A DNA stretch of 11,130 bases from Candidatus Fonsibacter lacus. Its GTDB lineage: Bacteria; Pseudomonadota; Alphaproteobacteria; Pelagibacterales; Pelagibacteraceae. The notes beneath the pieces are model-generated. The model was not told the origin of the DNA and searched no databases. It was given only the letters and a program-made list of their open reading frames with translations. This document shows positions 1 to 7,319 of the stretch, piece after piece. The DNA is taken from positions 1-11,130 of the forward strand of contig RGRP01000022.1 in assembly GCA_010021145.1 (NCBI GenBank), given 5' to 3'. A program made the translations under genes and the position numbers. Position 1 is the stretch's first letter. Each line of letters begins with the position of its first letter.

Positions 1-276
1 AGAGGAGCAAATCATCCTGTTAAAAATTTAACAAATAATAAAGTAGAAATTACAAGTCAAAATCATGGTTTTGAAGTTACAAAAGATAGCCTGCCTAAAG
101 ATGTTGAAATTACTCATGTGTCCCTTTTTGATGCTTCTATTGAAGGCATAAAATCAAAAGTTAAACCGGTATTTTCAGTTCAATATCATCCGGAAGCATC
201 TCCTGGTCCACATGATAGCAATTATCTTTTTAAAGATTTTATAAATTTAATAGAAAAAAACAAAATTAATGCCTAA
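1..276 (+). CDS. carA: Carbamoyl-phosphate synthase small chain, C-terminal part (5' end outside window)
   Basis: This is the last 91 codons of the glutamine amidotransferase subunit, which releases ammonia from glutamine and passes it to CarB for carbamoyl phosphate synthesis in pyrimidine and arginine pathways. Frame 1 is open from base 1 to the TAA at 274-276. It contains the class I amidotransferase ending [12 protein letters not shown] (roughly window residues 61-72), which carries the His and Glu of the Cys-His-Glu triad (His353/Glu355 in E. coli CarA). Just upstream lies the SQNHGF motif (residues 20-25) typical of CarA. The nucleophile Cys and the whole N-terminal domain lie before the window. 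The last 8 nt overlap the start of carB in another frame, which suggests translational coupling in a carAB operon. Seen: motifs and overlap. Known: family roles. Identification is secure; only the start is missing. Confidence 0.96.
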   Translation, partial: RGANHPVKNLTNNKVEITSQNHGFEVTKDSLPKDVEITHVSLFDASIEGIKSKVKPVFSVQYHPEASPGPHDSNYLFKDFINLIEKNKINA

Positions 277-3200
277 AAGAAAAGACATAAAATCAATTTT
301 AGTAATCGGAGCTGGGCCTATTATTATTGGTCAGGCATGTGAATTTGATTATTCGGGAACACAGGCATGCAAAGCACTAAGATCTGATGGGTATAGAATT
401 ATTTTAATTAATTCAAATCCTGCAACAATTATGACTGACCCAGATGTTGCTGATAAAACTTATATTGAACCTATTACCACTGAAATTATAGAAGAGATTA
501 TTAAAAAAGAAAAACCTGATGCAATACTACCAACTATGGGAGGTCAAACCGCACTTAATGCTGCTATGGCACTTAAGAAGGATGGCATTTTAAAAAAATA
601 CAATATTGAATTAATAGGCGCTAATTCTGAAGCTATAGAAAATGCTGAGGACAGAGAAAAATTTAAAAAAAATATGACAGAGATTGGTCTGGAGTGTGCA
701 AAATCTACAATTTGTAGATCAATTGAGGATGCAAAGAAAAGTTTAAAATCAATTGGCCTACCAGCAATTATCAGACCTTCTTTTACACTTGGCGGCTCTG
801 GTGGCGGGATTGCTTACACTGAAGAAGAGTACTTGAAAATTATAGCAAATGGTCTTGATCTTTCTCCAACAAAAGAAGTTTTAATAGAGGAATCTCTTTT
901 GGGATGGAAAGAATTTGAAATGGAAGTAGTGAGAGATAAAAATGATAACTGTATTATTATTTGCTCTATCGAAAACGTTGATCCGATGGGAATTCATACT
1001 GGAGACTCTATTACTGTAGCTCCGGCATTAACTTTAACTGATAAAGAATATCAGATCATGAGAGATGCTTCTTTTAAATGTATTAGAAAAATAGGAGTTG
1101 AAACTGGAGGTTCTAACGTTCAATTCGCAATCAATCCCAAAAATGGAAGAATGATTATTATTGAGATGAATCCAAGAGTCTCTAGATCTTCTGCGCTAGC
1201 TTCAAAAGCAACTGGATTTCCAATAGCAAAAGTGGCTGCAAAACTTGCTGTTGGTTATACTTTAGATGAATTAAAGAATGAAATCACAGGCACAACTCCT
1301 GCATCATTCGAACCTACTATTGATTATGTAGTAACAAAAATTCCAAGATTTGCATTTGAAAAATTCAAAAATACTGAGGCAATACTAGGAACAGCCATGA
1401 AGTCTGTTGGTGAAGTAATGTCTATTGGCAGTAACTTTAAAGAATCTGTTCAAAAAGCATTGGGTTCATTAGAGATTGGACTTGATGGATTTGATCAAAA
1501 TGAAAAAATAAATATGCAAGATTTAAAGAAAAAACTTATAGAGAGAACTCCTCAAAAAATACTTTATGTAGCTGAAGCTTTTAGACAAAATCTAAAAATA
1601 GATGAAATCTATGAAATGACAAAAATAGATAAATGGTTTTTAGAACAGATACAGGAACTGGTTATTGTGGAAACTCAAATTAAGGATGAAGATGTTTTAA
1701 ATAATAAAGAAAAACTTCAATACATTAAATCAATAGGTTTTTCGGATAAAAAAATTGCAAAGATTTTAAAAATAAAAAGTAATGAAGTTAGATCTGCTAG
1801 GAATAAATTTAGAATTCACCCTGTATACAAAAAAATCGATACTTGCGCTGGAGAATTTGATTCTAAAACTCCTTATATGTATTCTACTTATGGAAGCAAT
1901 GATCTAAGTGCCTGCGAGTCTGACCCAACAAATAAAAAAAAGGTCATTATTTTAGGTAGTGGGCCGAATAGAATAGGACAAGGAGTAGAGTTTGATTACT
2001 GCTGTTGTCAGGCAAGTTACGCATTGAAAGAAATTAATTACGAAACCATAATGATTAACTGCAACCCAGAAACAGTTTCAACAGATTATGACACAAGTGA
2101 TAGATTGTATTTCGAGCCTTTGACTGAGGAGCATGTAATTGAAATTATTAATAAAGAAAAAAGCAACGGTTCTCTTTTTGGAGTTATAGTTCAATTTGGA
2201 GGTCAAACTCCATTAAAGCTTGCAAAATTTATACATGAAAATAATATTCCGATCTTAGGCACACAACTTGAGTCTATTGATCTTGCCGAAGATAGAGAAA
2301 AATTTAAAAATTTTGTAATCAAAGAAAATTTACTTCAGGCAGAAAGTGGGCTTGCAAGATCAGAGTCTGAAGCGCTTGAAATCGCAAAAAAAATAAATTT
2401 CCCGATAGTCATTAGACCTTCTTACGTTTTAGGCGGTAGAGCTATGGAAATTGTATACGATGAAGACCATCTTAAAAAATATATAAAAGAAGCAGTTAAA
2501 GTTTCAGGAAATGATCCTGTTCTAATAGACAAGTTTATTAACGATGCAATTGAAGTGGATGTTGACGCGATTTGCGATGGCAAAGATGTTTTTATCGCCG
2601 GGATAATGGAACATATTGAAGAAGCAGGAATTCATTCTGGGGATTCCGCATGTTGCATTCCTCCATATTCATTAAAACAAAATATTATCGAGGAGATATC
2701 AAAACAGACAAAGAAAATTGCCTTTGGATTAAAAGTATTGGGACTTTTGAACATTCAATTTGCTGTAAAAGACGATCAAGTTTATGTCCTAGAAGTCAAT
2801 CCAAGAGCTAGCAGAACCGTACCGTTTGTAGCGAAATCTATTGGAGTTCCTATTGCAAAAGTTGCAACAAAAATAATGTCTGGTTTAAAATTAAAAGATC
2901 TAAATTTAAATAAAAAAAATCATAAATTGTATTCTGTTAAAGAGGCTGTATTTCCTTTTAACAAATTTCCAAATGTAGACACCTTATTAGGACCGGAGAT
3001 GAAATCAACGGGAGAAGTTATGGGAATCGATAAATCATTCGGTCTTGCTTTTGCAAAAAGTCAATTTGCAACAGGAAATAAAATTCCAAAATCTGGTGTT
3101 GCTTTTTTATCAGTTAAAAAAGATGACAGAAAATATATTCTTAAGATCGCACAAGAATTAAAAAAAACAGGATTTGATATACTTGGAACTTCTGGAACTT

Positions 3201-3484
3201 CTGATTTTTTAAATTCATCAGGAGTTGAATGTAAAAAAATTAATAAAGTAATGGAAGGAAAGCCTCATATTGAAGACTCCCTTAATGAAAAGAAAATTTC
3301 TTTAGTCATTAATACATCTCAAGGTAAACAATCTATAAAAGATTCTTTTTCTCTGAGAAGAGCAGCCCTTACAAGTGGAACTCCTTACTACACAACCATT
3401 GCTGGAGCCAATGCAATTACTGAAGCTATTAAATCTTTAAAAAATTCTAAATTTGAAGTTCTGGCTTTGCAGGATATAAATTAA
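269..3484 (+). CDS. carB: Carbamoyl-phosphate synthase large chain
   Basis: A 1071-residue protein, almost the same length as E. coli CarB (1073), that makes carbamoyl phosphate from bicarbonate, ammonia and two ATP in the cytoplasm. It shows the expected duplication. The first ATP-grasp half has the [17 protein letters not shown] opening, AEDREKF at 126-132 with Arg129, Arg169 in [12 protein letters not shown], and Glu299/Asn301 in EMNPR. The second half repeats this with [22 protein letters not shown] at 673-679, RPSYVLGG (Arg716) and EVNPR (Glu842/Asn844). Between them is the oligomerisation region (about 400-550). The C-terminal MGS-like allosteric domain (about 935-1071) keeps TSGTSDFL and [10 protein letters not shown], where Thr1043 lines up with the ornithine-sensing Thr1042 of E. 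coli; actual regulation is inferred. The start ATG lies inside the end of carA with no Shine-Dalgarno, so coupling is likely. The end overlaps the stop of the convergent downstream gene by 4 nt. No damage seen. Confidence 0.98.
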   Translation: MPKRKDIKSILVIGAGPIIIGQACEFDYSGTQACKALRSDGYRIILINSNPATIMTDPDVADKTYIEPITTEIIEEIIKKEKPDAILPTMGGQTALNAAMALKKDGILKKYNIELIGANSEAIENAEDREKFKKNMTEIGLECAKSTICRSIEDAKKSLKSIGLPAIIRPSFTLGGSGGGIAYTEEEYLKIIANGLDLSPTKEVLIEESLLGWKEFEMEVVRDKNDNCIIICSIENVDPMGIHTGDSITVAPALTLTDKEYQIMRDASFKCIRKIGVETGGSNVQFAINPKNGRMIIIEMNPRVSRSSALASKATGFPIAKVAAKLAVGYTLDELKNEITGTTPASFEPTIDYVVTKIPRFAFEKFKNTEAILGTAMKSVGEVMSIGSNFKESVQKALGSLEIGLDGFDQNEKINMQDLKKKLIERTPQKILYVAEAFRQNLKIDEIYEMTKIDKWFLEQIQELVIVETQIKDEDVLNNKEKLQYIKSIGFSDKKIAKILKIKSNEVRSARNKFRIHPVYKKIDTCAGEFDSKTPYMYSTYGSNDLSACESDPTNKKKVIILGSGPNRIGQGVEFDYCCCQASYALKEINYETIMINCNPETVSTDYDTSDRLYFEPLTEEHVIEIINKEKSNGSLFGVIVQFGGQTPLKLAKFIHENNIPILGTQLESIDLAEDREKFKNFVIKENLLQAESGLARSESEALEIAKKINFPIVIRPSYVLGGRAMEIVYDEDHLKKYIKEAVKVSGNDPVLIDKFINDAIEVDVDAICDGKDVFIAGIMEHIEEAGIHSGDSACCIPPYSLKQNIIEEISKQTKKIAFGLKVLGLLNIQFAVKDDQVYVLEVNPRASRTVPFVAKSIGVPIAKVATKIMSGLKLKDLNLNKKNHKLYSVKEAVFPFNKFPNVDTLLGPEMKSTGEVMGIDKSFGLAFAKSQFATGNKIPKSGVAFLSVKKDDRKYILKIAQELKKTGFDILGTSGTSDFLNSSGVECKKINKVMEGKPHIEDSLNEKKISLVINTSQGKQSIKDSFSLRRAALTSGTPYYTTIAGANAITEAIKSLKNSKFEVLALQDIN

Positions 3485-4137
3485 TTAACTTTCCAATCAG
3501 TTTCAAAAGTTACATAATTTACTTGTAAACATCTTCTGTCTCTTTTGATTTCTTTTTTTTCAAGTCCATGCCAAGTGTCAGGACCACTTGTAAAAACATA
3601 ACCATAATTATTTTTATAAGGCACAGTTTTTACTAACTTTAGATTTTTGTCATAAAAATCCGTACCCAACTCTTCAGACTCATAATTATCTGGATTAGCA
3701 AACAACAGGCATGACATTAATTTTTCTTTAATATCGCAATGAGGTTTAAGCCAAAACCCAACTCTATCAGCAATAATTTCAACTCGTACATAGGCTTTGC
3801 TTAAATCTTTTTTTATTTTCGAGCCAATATATTTTGCTGTTTCCAACTTGCATAATTCGTCAATAAATTTTTTTAAATGGGGGTAGTCTTTGTAATTATC
3901 TTTTGTAACAAACTCTCTTATCTTCCCTGCTTTACCACCAGTTGGGTCTCCTGCTCTATATGCTCCTGCGCCTCCATCCACTGCCCTAGTGCCATCAAAA
4001 TCAATTTTAACTTCAGGAACTTTAGCTTCGCAAATTTCCTTTATTTGTTGATTTGTTAAAGGCTCAGTTAACTCCCAATGGTCAAATGGATAGCTAGAAT
4101 AAACTGAATTAGTCTGAAATGATTTTAAAAAACTCAT
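3481..4137 (-). CDS. 2-oxoglutarate/Fe(II)-dependent oxygenase-like protein, substrate unknown
   Basis: A 218-residue soluble protein with no visible signal peptide or membrane segment. The C-terminal half reads as a double-stranded beta-helix oxygenase core: the HxD iron motif at His133/Asp135 ([10 protein letters not shown]), a strand [17 protein letters not shown] at 157-163, then the distal iron ligand His190 in DTWHGLEKK. Arg201 or Arg202 in the following RRCLQVNYV strand is the likely 2-oxoglutarate carboxylate binder. The layout H-x-D...H...R is that of prolyl-4-hydroxylase-like and related enzymes. The N-terminal half (about 20-80) holds a Gly/Asp/Arg-rich stretch, [17 protein letters not shown] (48-64), that I cannot assign. 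Its ATG shares one base with the stop of the upstream ELM1-family gene (TAATG), so the two are probably co-translated and may act on related substrates. Family call comes from motif order only; substrate, and even hydroxylation, are inference. The stop overlaps the carB end. Confidence 0.72.
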   Translation of the reverse strand: MSFLKSFQTNSVYSSYPFDHWELTEPLTNQQIKEICEAKVPEVKIDFDGTRAVDGGAGAYRAGDPTGGKAGKIREFVTKDNYKDYPHLKKFIDELCKLETAKYIGSKIKKDLSKAYVRVEIIADRVGFWLKPHCDIKEKLMSCLLFANPDNYESEELGTDFYDKNLKLVKTVPYKNNYGYVFTSGPDTWHGLEKKEIKRDRRCLQVNYVTFETDWKVN

Positions 4138-5087
4138 TAAATTTTATTTAACCTTTCTTTTATTATTGTTGCAATGCGATTTGTCTCATCAAGCAAAGGG
4201 TAATTCCAATAATCTATATTTTCTCCAAGAAATCTAATAATTCCTTTTGCCTTAAAACTATTAAGAAAATATTCAAATCTAGAGTTTCTTCTCTTAGCCT
4301 TCATTTTAGCTGCAAATATTGGCTTTTGTGTGATCGCACACTCAGAAATCATTGAAGTAGAATCGCAGGTTACAATAATTATTTTGGATAATTTAAGAGC
4401 TGATAAATAAAATTCTTTACTTACAAAATCAATAATAACAGCTGAATTTAAAAAAAACTTTTTAGCAAAATCAATAATATTATCAGGGGTTCTTCTTGAT
4501 CTAACAATAATTAATTTAAAATCTTTATCTAAAAAATTATCTTTTATTGAAAAAAAAATATTCCCAAGATCAATTTCATTGAAATCATAATATCTATTAG
4601 GCCCTCCTAAAATTAAAGAAACAATTTTATCTTTTTCAGATAAATTATATTTTGAAAAAAAATTGCCACTGTTATCTATCTCTTCTTTGGTAATATAATG
4701 AAGAGCGCCAAATGTACTTAATACATTAATGCCTTTTATTTGATCATGTTCTGGGGCAACAATTAAATCAAAATTTGAAAAATTAACTTTAGGATTTTGA
4801 ATATGAATATTAAATAAATTTTTATTATTTTTTTTTAAAAATAAAGAAGAAATAATGCTATTTTTACCACATGAAATCAGTACTTGATTTTCTATTTGAT
4901 CAGGAATTTTTCCATCAATAACAGATTTGCTAATGGGAACTAGGTTTATAGGAAAGTATCTCCAAGGATTTTTTAAATTTACAAAACAATGATTAAAATC
5001 CAACTTTAAAGCTTTTGCTAAACCTTCTACCTGGCTTACCATACCGTGAGCGCCTTCAGTTAATAATAATGCTTTAAAATATCTCAT
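4137..5087 (-). CDS. ELM1-family (mitochondrial fission protein ELM1-like, DUF1022) GT-B-like protein
   Basis: A 316-residue protein recognisable as the ELM1/DUF1022 family. Motifs in order: LTEGAHGMVSQVEGLA (9-24), HIQNP (95-99), APEHD (111-115), GGPNRYY (161-167), SRRTP (197-201) and TCDSTSMISE (240-249). The two halves resemble the two Rossmann-like domains of GT-B glycosyltransferases, with the CDSTSMISE segment where such enzymes bind a nucleotide-sugar. In Arabidopsis ELM1 recruits a dynamin-related protein to mitochondria; the bacterial members have no settled function, and an envelope glycan role is only an inference. No signal peptide or clear membrane span is seen. It starts at ATG 5085-5087 without a Shine-Dalgarno, 47 bp from the divergent trxB, and its stop overlaps the next start by one base. 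Internal key motifs are intact. Family assignment is firm; function is not. Confidence 0.88.
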   Translation of the reverse strand: MRYFKALLLTEGAHGMVSQVEGLAKALKLDFNHCFVNLKNPWRYFPINLVPISKSVIDGKIPDQIENQVLISCGKNSIISSLFLKKNNKNLFNIHIQNPKVNFSNFDLIVAPEHDQIKGINVLSTFGALHYITKEEIDNSGNFFSKYNLSEKDKIVSLILGGPNRYYDFNEIDLGNIFFSIKDNFLDKDFKLIIVRSRRTPDNIIDFAKKFFLNSAVIIDFVSKEFYLSALKLSKIIIVTCDSTSMISECAITQKPIFAAKMKAKRRNSRFEYFLNSFKAKGIIRFLGENIDYWNYPLLDETNRIATIIKERLNKI

Positions 5088-5134
5088 TGTTTAAAATGAT
5101 AATTAATTATAAGTATTATTAATTAAAATCTACA
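5088..5134. promoter_or_regulatory. Divergent promoter region between ELM1-family gene and trxB
   Basis: This 47-bp spacer is the longest non-coding stretch in the window and must drive two divergent units. Toward trxB, TTAAAA (5091-5096), a 17-bp spacer and TATTAT (5114-5119) form a plausible sigma-70 type promoter with an untranslated leader of about 9 nt. Toward the ELM1-family gene, the minus strand has a perfect TATAAT (5111 down to 5106), with TTGTAG 18 bp upstream (5135 down to 5130), giving a leader of about 11 nt. The two -10 elements are interleaved. In DNA this A/T-rich, -10-like strings arise by chance, so the exact boxes are tentative; that promoters lie here follows from gene orientation. 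Confidence 0.45.
5100..5125. repeat. Short inverted repeat centred in the ELM1/trxB spacer
   Basis: TAATTAAT (5100-5107) and ATTAATTA (5118-5125) are 8-bp inverted arms separated by 10 bp, centred within two bases of the middle of the divergent spacer and covering both candidate -10 elements. It could be a dimeric regulator site, but each arm is itself nearly palindromic and the DNA is almost pure A/T, so chance is a fair explanation. It is not a terminator: no G/C stem and no directional T-run. Confidence 0.2.
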
Positions 5135-6076
5135 ATGAATGTCGATAAGGTAAATAAAGTAATTATTATTGGATCCGGTCCGGCAGGATATACAGCGGCA
5201 ATTTATGCTGCAAGAGCAATGCTTGAACCGGTTCTTATTGCTGGTTCACAGCCAGGTGGTCAGTTAACGATCACTACTGATGTTGAAAATTTTCCTGGAT
5301 TTGCAGATGTAATACAAGGTCCTTGGTTAATGGAGCAAATGAAAGAACAGGCATTAAAGGTTGGTACAAAATTTATAGAAGATCACATTTCTAAAGTTAA
5401 CTTTAATAAAAAACCTTTTGAAATAATTGGAGACTCTGGAAATCATTACCTTGCTGAAAGTGTTATTATTTCAACTGGCGCGCAGGCAAGATGGCTAAAT
5501 TTGGACTCTGAAGAAAAATATAAAGGATTTGGTGTTTCTGCTTGTGCAACTTGTGACGGATTCTTTTATAAAAATAAAGATGTTGTTGTTGTGGGTGGTG
5601 GAAATTCTGCAGTTGAAGAGTCTTTATTTCTTACAAATTTTGCAAAAAAAATAACGCTAGTTCATAGAAAAAATGAATTAAAAGCTGAAAAATTGTTGCA
5701 AAAAAAATTATTTTCTCATCCTAAAATCAATGTGATTTGGGATAGTGTTATTTCGGAAATTATTGGAACAGAAAATCCTAAAGGGGTAACTGCAGTTAAA
5801 TTAAAAAATATTAAAACAAATACATTTACAGAACTGCAAACTCACGGACTTTTTGTTGCAATTGGACACGATCCGGCAACAGCTTTGTTTAAAGGGCAAA
5901 TTAATATGGATAGCAGCGGTTATATAACAACTCAACCCGACTCCACAAAAACTAATATTCCTGGAGTATTTGCTGCGGGAGATGTGAAAGATAAATTATA
6001 CAGACAAGCTGTTACAGCTGCAGGAATGGGATGTATGGCTGCTCTTGAAGCTGAGAGATATTTATCTAATCACTAA
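5135..6076 (+). CDS. trxB: Thioredoxin-disulfide reductase
   Basis: A 313-residue low-molecular-weight thioredoxin reductase (E. coli TrxB is 321), which passes electrons from NADPH through FAD and a redox disulfide to thioredoxin in the cytoplasm. Seen: the FAD-binding GSGPAG at 13-18, PGGQL at 40-44, the redox-active CATC (Cys137/Cys140) followed by DGFFY, the NADPH dinucleotide motif GGGNSAVEE (154-162), HRKNELKAE (177-185), and the second FAD motif FAAGDVKD (279-286) followed by YRQAVTAAGMGC. In E. coli the 2'-phosphate of NADPH is held by HRR...R; here the set is Arg178, Lys179 and Lys183, keeping the charge and hence probably NADPH use. The CxxC inside the NADPH domain separates it from ferredoxin-NADP reductases of the same fold. 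Start ATG has no Shine-Dalgarno and a very short leader. It ends 2 bp from the convergent aminotransferase gene with no terminator between them. Confidence 0.96.
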   Translation: MNVDKVNKVIIIGSGPAGYTAAIYAARAMLEPVLIAGSQPGGQLTITTDVENFPGFADVIQGPWLMEQMKEQALKVGTKFIEDHISKVNFNKKPFEIIGDSGNHYLAESVIISTGAQARWLNLDSEEKYKGFGVSACATCDGFFYKNKDVVVVGGGNSAVEESLFLTNFAKKITLVHRKNELKAEKLLQKKLFSHPKINVIWDSVISEIIGTENPKGVTAVKLKNIKTNTFTELQTHGLFVAIGHDPATALFKGQINMDSSGYITTQPDSTKTNIPGVFAAGDVKDKLYRQAVTAAGMGCMAALEAERYLSNH

Positions 6077-6078
6077 AA

Positions 6079-7296
6079 TTATTTTAAACTTTCACAAAAA
6101 CTCTTAATTTTAGCTACAGCTTTTTCTAAAATCTGCATAGAAGTTGCATAAGAAATTCTAAAATAACCTTCTAACCCGAATGCTGAGCCTTGAACAATAG
6201 CAACGCCAGTTTCTTCTAATAAGTAAGTTGCAAAATCTGTGTCATTTTTAATAATTTTTCCACTAGATGTTTTTTTGTTCATTAATTTTTTACAATTTGG
6301 AAAAACATAAAAAGCACCTTGTGGATTAACACAGGTTAATCCTTTGGTATTATTTAAAGAGCTAACAACAAAATCTCTTCTCTTTTTAAATTCTATAGCC
6401 CTAGGATTAATAAAGCTCTGATCTCCATTAAGCGCCTCAACTGCTGCTGCCTGACTAATAGAAGATGGATTAGTTGTAGATTGAGATTGAATCTTTTGTA
6501 TTGCTTTTATTAAAGTTTTTGAGCCTGCGGCATAACCAATTCTCCATCCTGTCATTGCATACGCTTTACTAACTCCATTTACGACTAGAGTTCTATCGCT
6601 TAAAGAATTGTCTATTTCTAAAATATTTACAAATTTTGAATCATTTGAACCTTTGTCTTGGTAAATGATATGTTCATAAATATCATCTGTTAAAATATTT
6701 ACATGTTTATGTTTTTTTAAGACTTTTGCTAACTCTGTTAATTCTGATCTTGAATAGCACATTCCAGTTGGATTTCCTGGTGAGTTTAAAATAAACCACT
6801 TTGTCTTAGTTGTTATCATTTTATCAAGCTGATCAGCAGAAATTTTGAAATCACTTCGCTCATCACACTCTACAAATTTAGGAGTTCCTCCAGCCAATAA
6901 AACCATATCAGGATATGAAACCCAATAAGGCGCCGGAATAATAACTTCATCGCCTGGATTAATGGTTGCAAGAATGCAGTTATAAATTACTTGCTTGCCA
7001 CCCGTGCCAACCGTAATATTATCTACATCAAAACTTAGGTTATTTTCTTTTTTAAATTTATTAACAATTGCTTTTTTTAACTCTGGAGTTCCATCAACGG
7101 CGGTATACTTTGTTTGACCTTCTTTAATGGCTTTAATTGCCGCTGCTTTTATATTATCAGGAGTATCAAAATCTGGTTCTCCAGATGCTAGTGCTATTAC
7201 TTCTTTTCCACTTTCTTTTAAGAGTCTAGCTTTCTGAGTAATTGCAATTGTAGGAGATTCTTTTATTCTCGATAAAGAAGTTGATAGTATAGACAT
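6079..7296 (-). CDS. aspC: Class I (subgroup 1-beta) aspartate aminotransferase-like PLP enzyme
   Basis: A 405-residue fold-type I aminotransferase that interconverts aspartate/oxaloacetate and glutamate/2-oxoglutarate. Seen: SGEPDFDTP (38-46), [10 protein letters not shown], the cofactor-ring region GTGGKQ (97-102), NSPGNPTG (171-178) with Asn175, TDDIYE (203-208) with the pyridine-nitrogen Asp204 and Tyr207, the Schiff-base lysine Lys244 in [14 protein letters not shown], and Arg380 in YFRISYA, which binds the substrate alpha-carboxylate. Sequence type matches the bacterial 1-beta branch (Rhizobium and Thermus type) rather than the E. coli AspC type. Several alphaproteobacterial 1-beta enzymes also transaminate prephenate to arogenate, so a dual role in phenylalanine/tyrosine synthesis is possible but not shown here. 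It is transcribed opposite to both neighbours: convergent with trxB (2 bp) and divergent from uvrB (23 bp). The start ATG 7294-7296 has no Shine-Dalgarno. Single-gene transcript by orientation. Confidence 0.92.
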   Translation of the reverse strand: MSILSTSLSRIKESPTIAITQKARLLKESGKEVIALASGEPDFDTPDNIKAAAIKAIKEGQTKYTAVDGTPELKKAIVNKFKKENNLSFDVDNITVGTGGKQVIYNCILATINPGDEVIIPAPYWVSYPDMVLLAGGTPKFVECDERSDFKISADQLDKMITTKTKWFILNSPGNPTGMCYSRSELTELAKVLKKHKHVNILTDDIYEHIIYQDKGSNDSKFVNILEIDNSLSDRTLVVNGVSKAYAMTGWRIGYAAGSKTLIKAIQKIQSQSTTNPSSISQAAAVEALNGDQSFINPRAIEFKKRRDFVVSSLNNTKGLTCVNPQGAFYVFPNCKKLMNKKTSSGKIIKNDTDFATYLLEETGVAIVQGSAFGLEGYFRISYATSMQILEKAVAKIKSFCESLK

Positions 7297-7319
7297 CTAA
7301 ATTAATTATATTTTGGAGT
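7297..7319. promoter_or_regulatory. 23-bp divergent spacer between aspC and uvrB with possible overlapping -10 elements
   Basis: Only 23 bp separate two divergent start codons. The minus strand carries a perfect TATAAT (7310 down to 7305), placed so that transcription would begin at about 7298, next to the aspC ATG. The plus strand carries TATATT (7307-7312), which would start uvrB transcription at about 7319-7320, directly at its ATG. A TTGATA (7281-7286) lies 20 bp upstream of the latter, a long spacing, inside the aspC coding region. If right, both messages would be leaderless or nearly so. A GGAG (7315-7318) also sits here, only one base before the uvrB ATG. All boxes are A/T strings in A/T-rich DNA and are tentative. 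Confidence 0.3.

Noticed and set aside
269..3484. Possible gene fusion or duplication because carB contains two similar halves
   Set aside because: The internal ATP-grasp duplication is normal for full-length CarB, and the length fits the family.
3877..4059. 60-codon plus-strand open frame opposite the oxygenase gene
   Set aside because: It lies entirely antisense to a conserved coding region, its product is a Cys/Phe/Ile-rich string with no motif, and it has no ribosome binding site; it is a shadow frame.
5577..5604. GTT-repeat-like stretch followed by GGTGGTGGA in trxB
   Set aside because: It encodes the conserved VVVVGGGNS cofactor-binding strand and glycines, so the repetition is explained by the protein.
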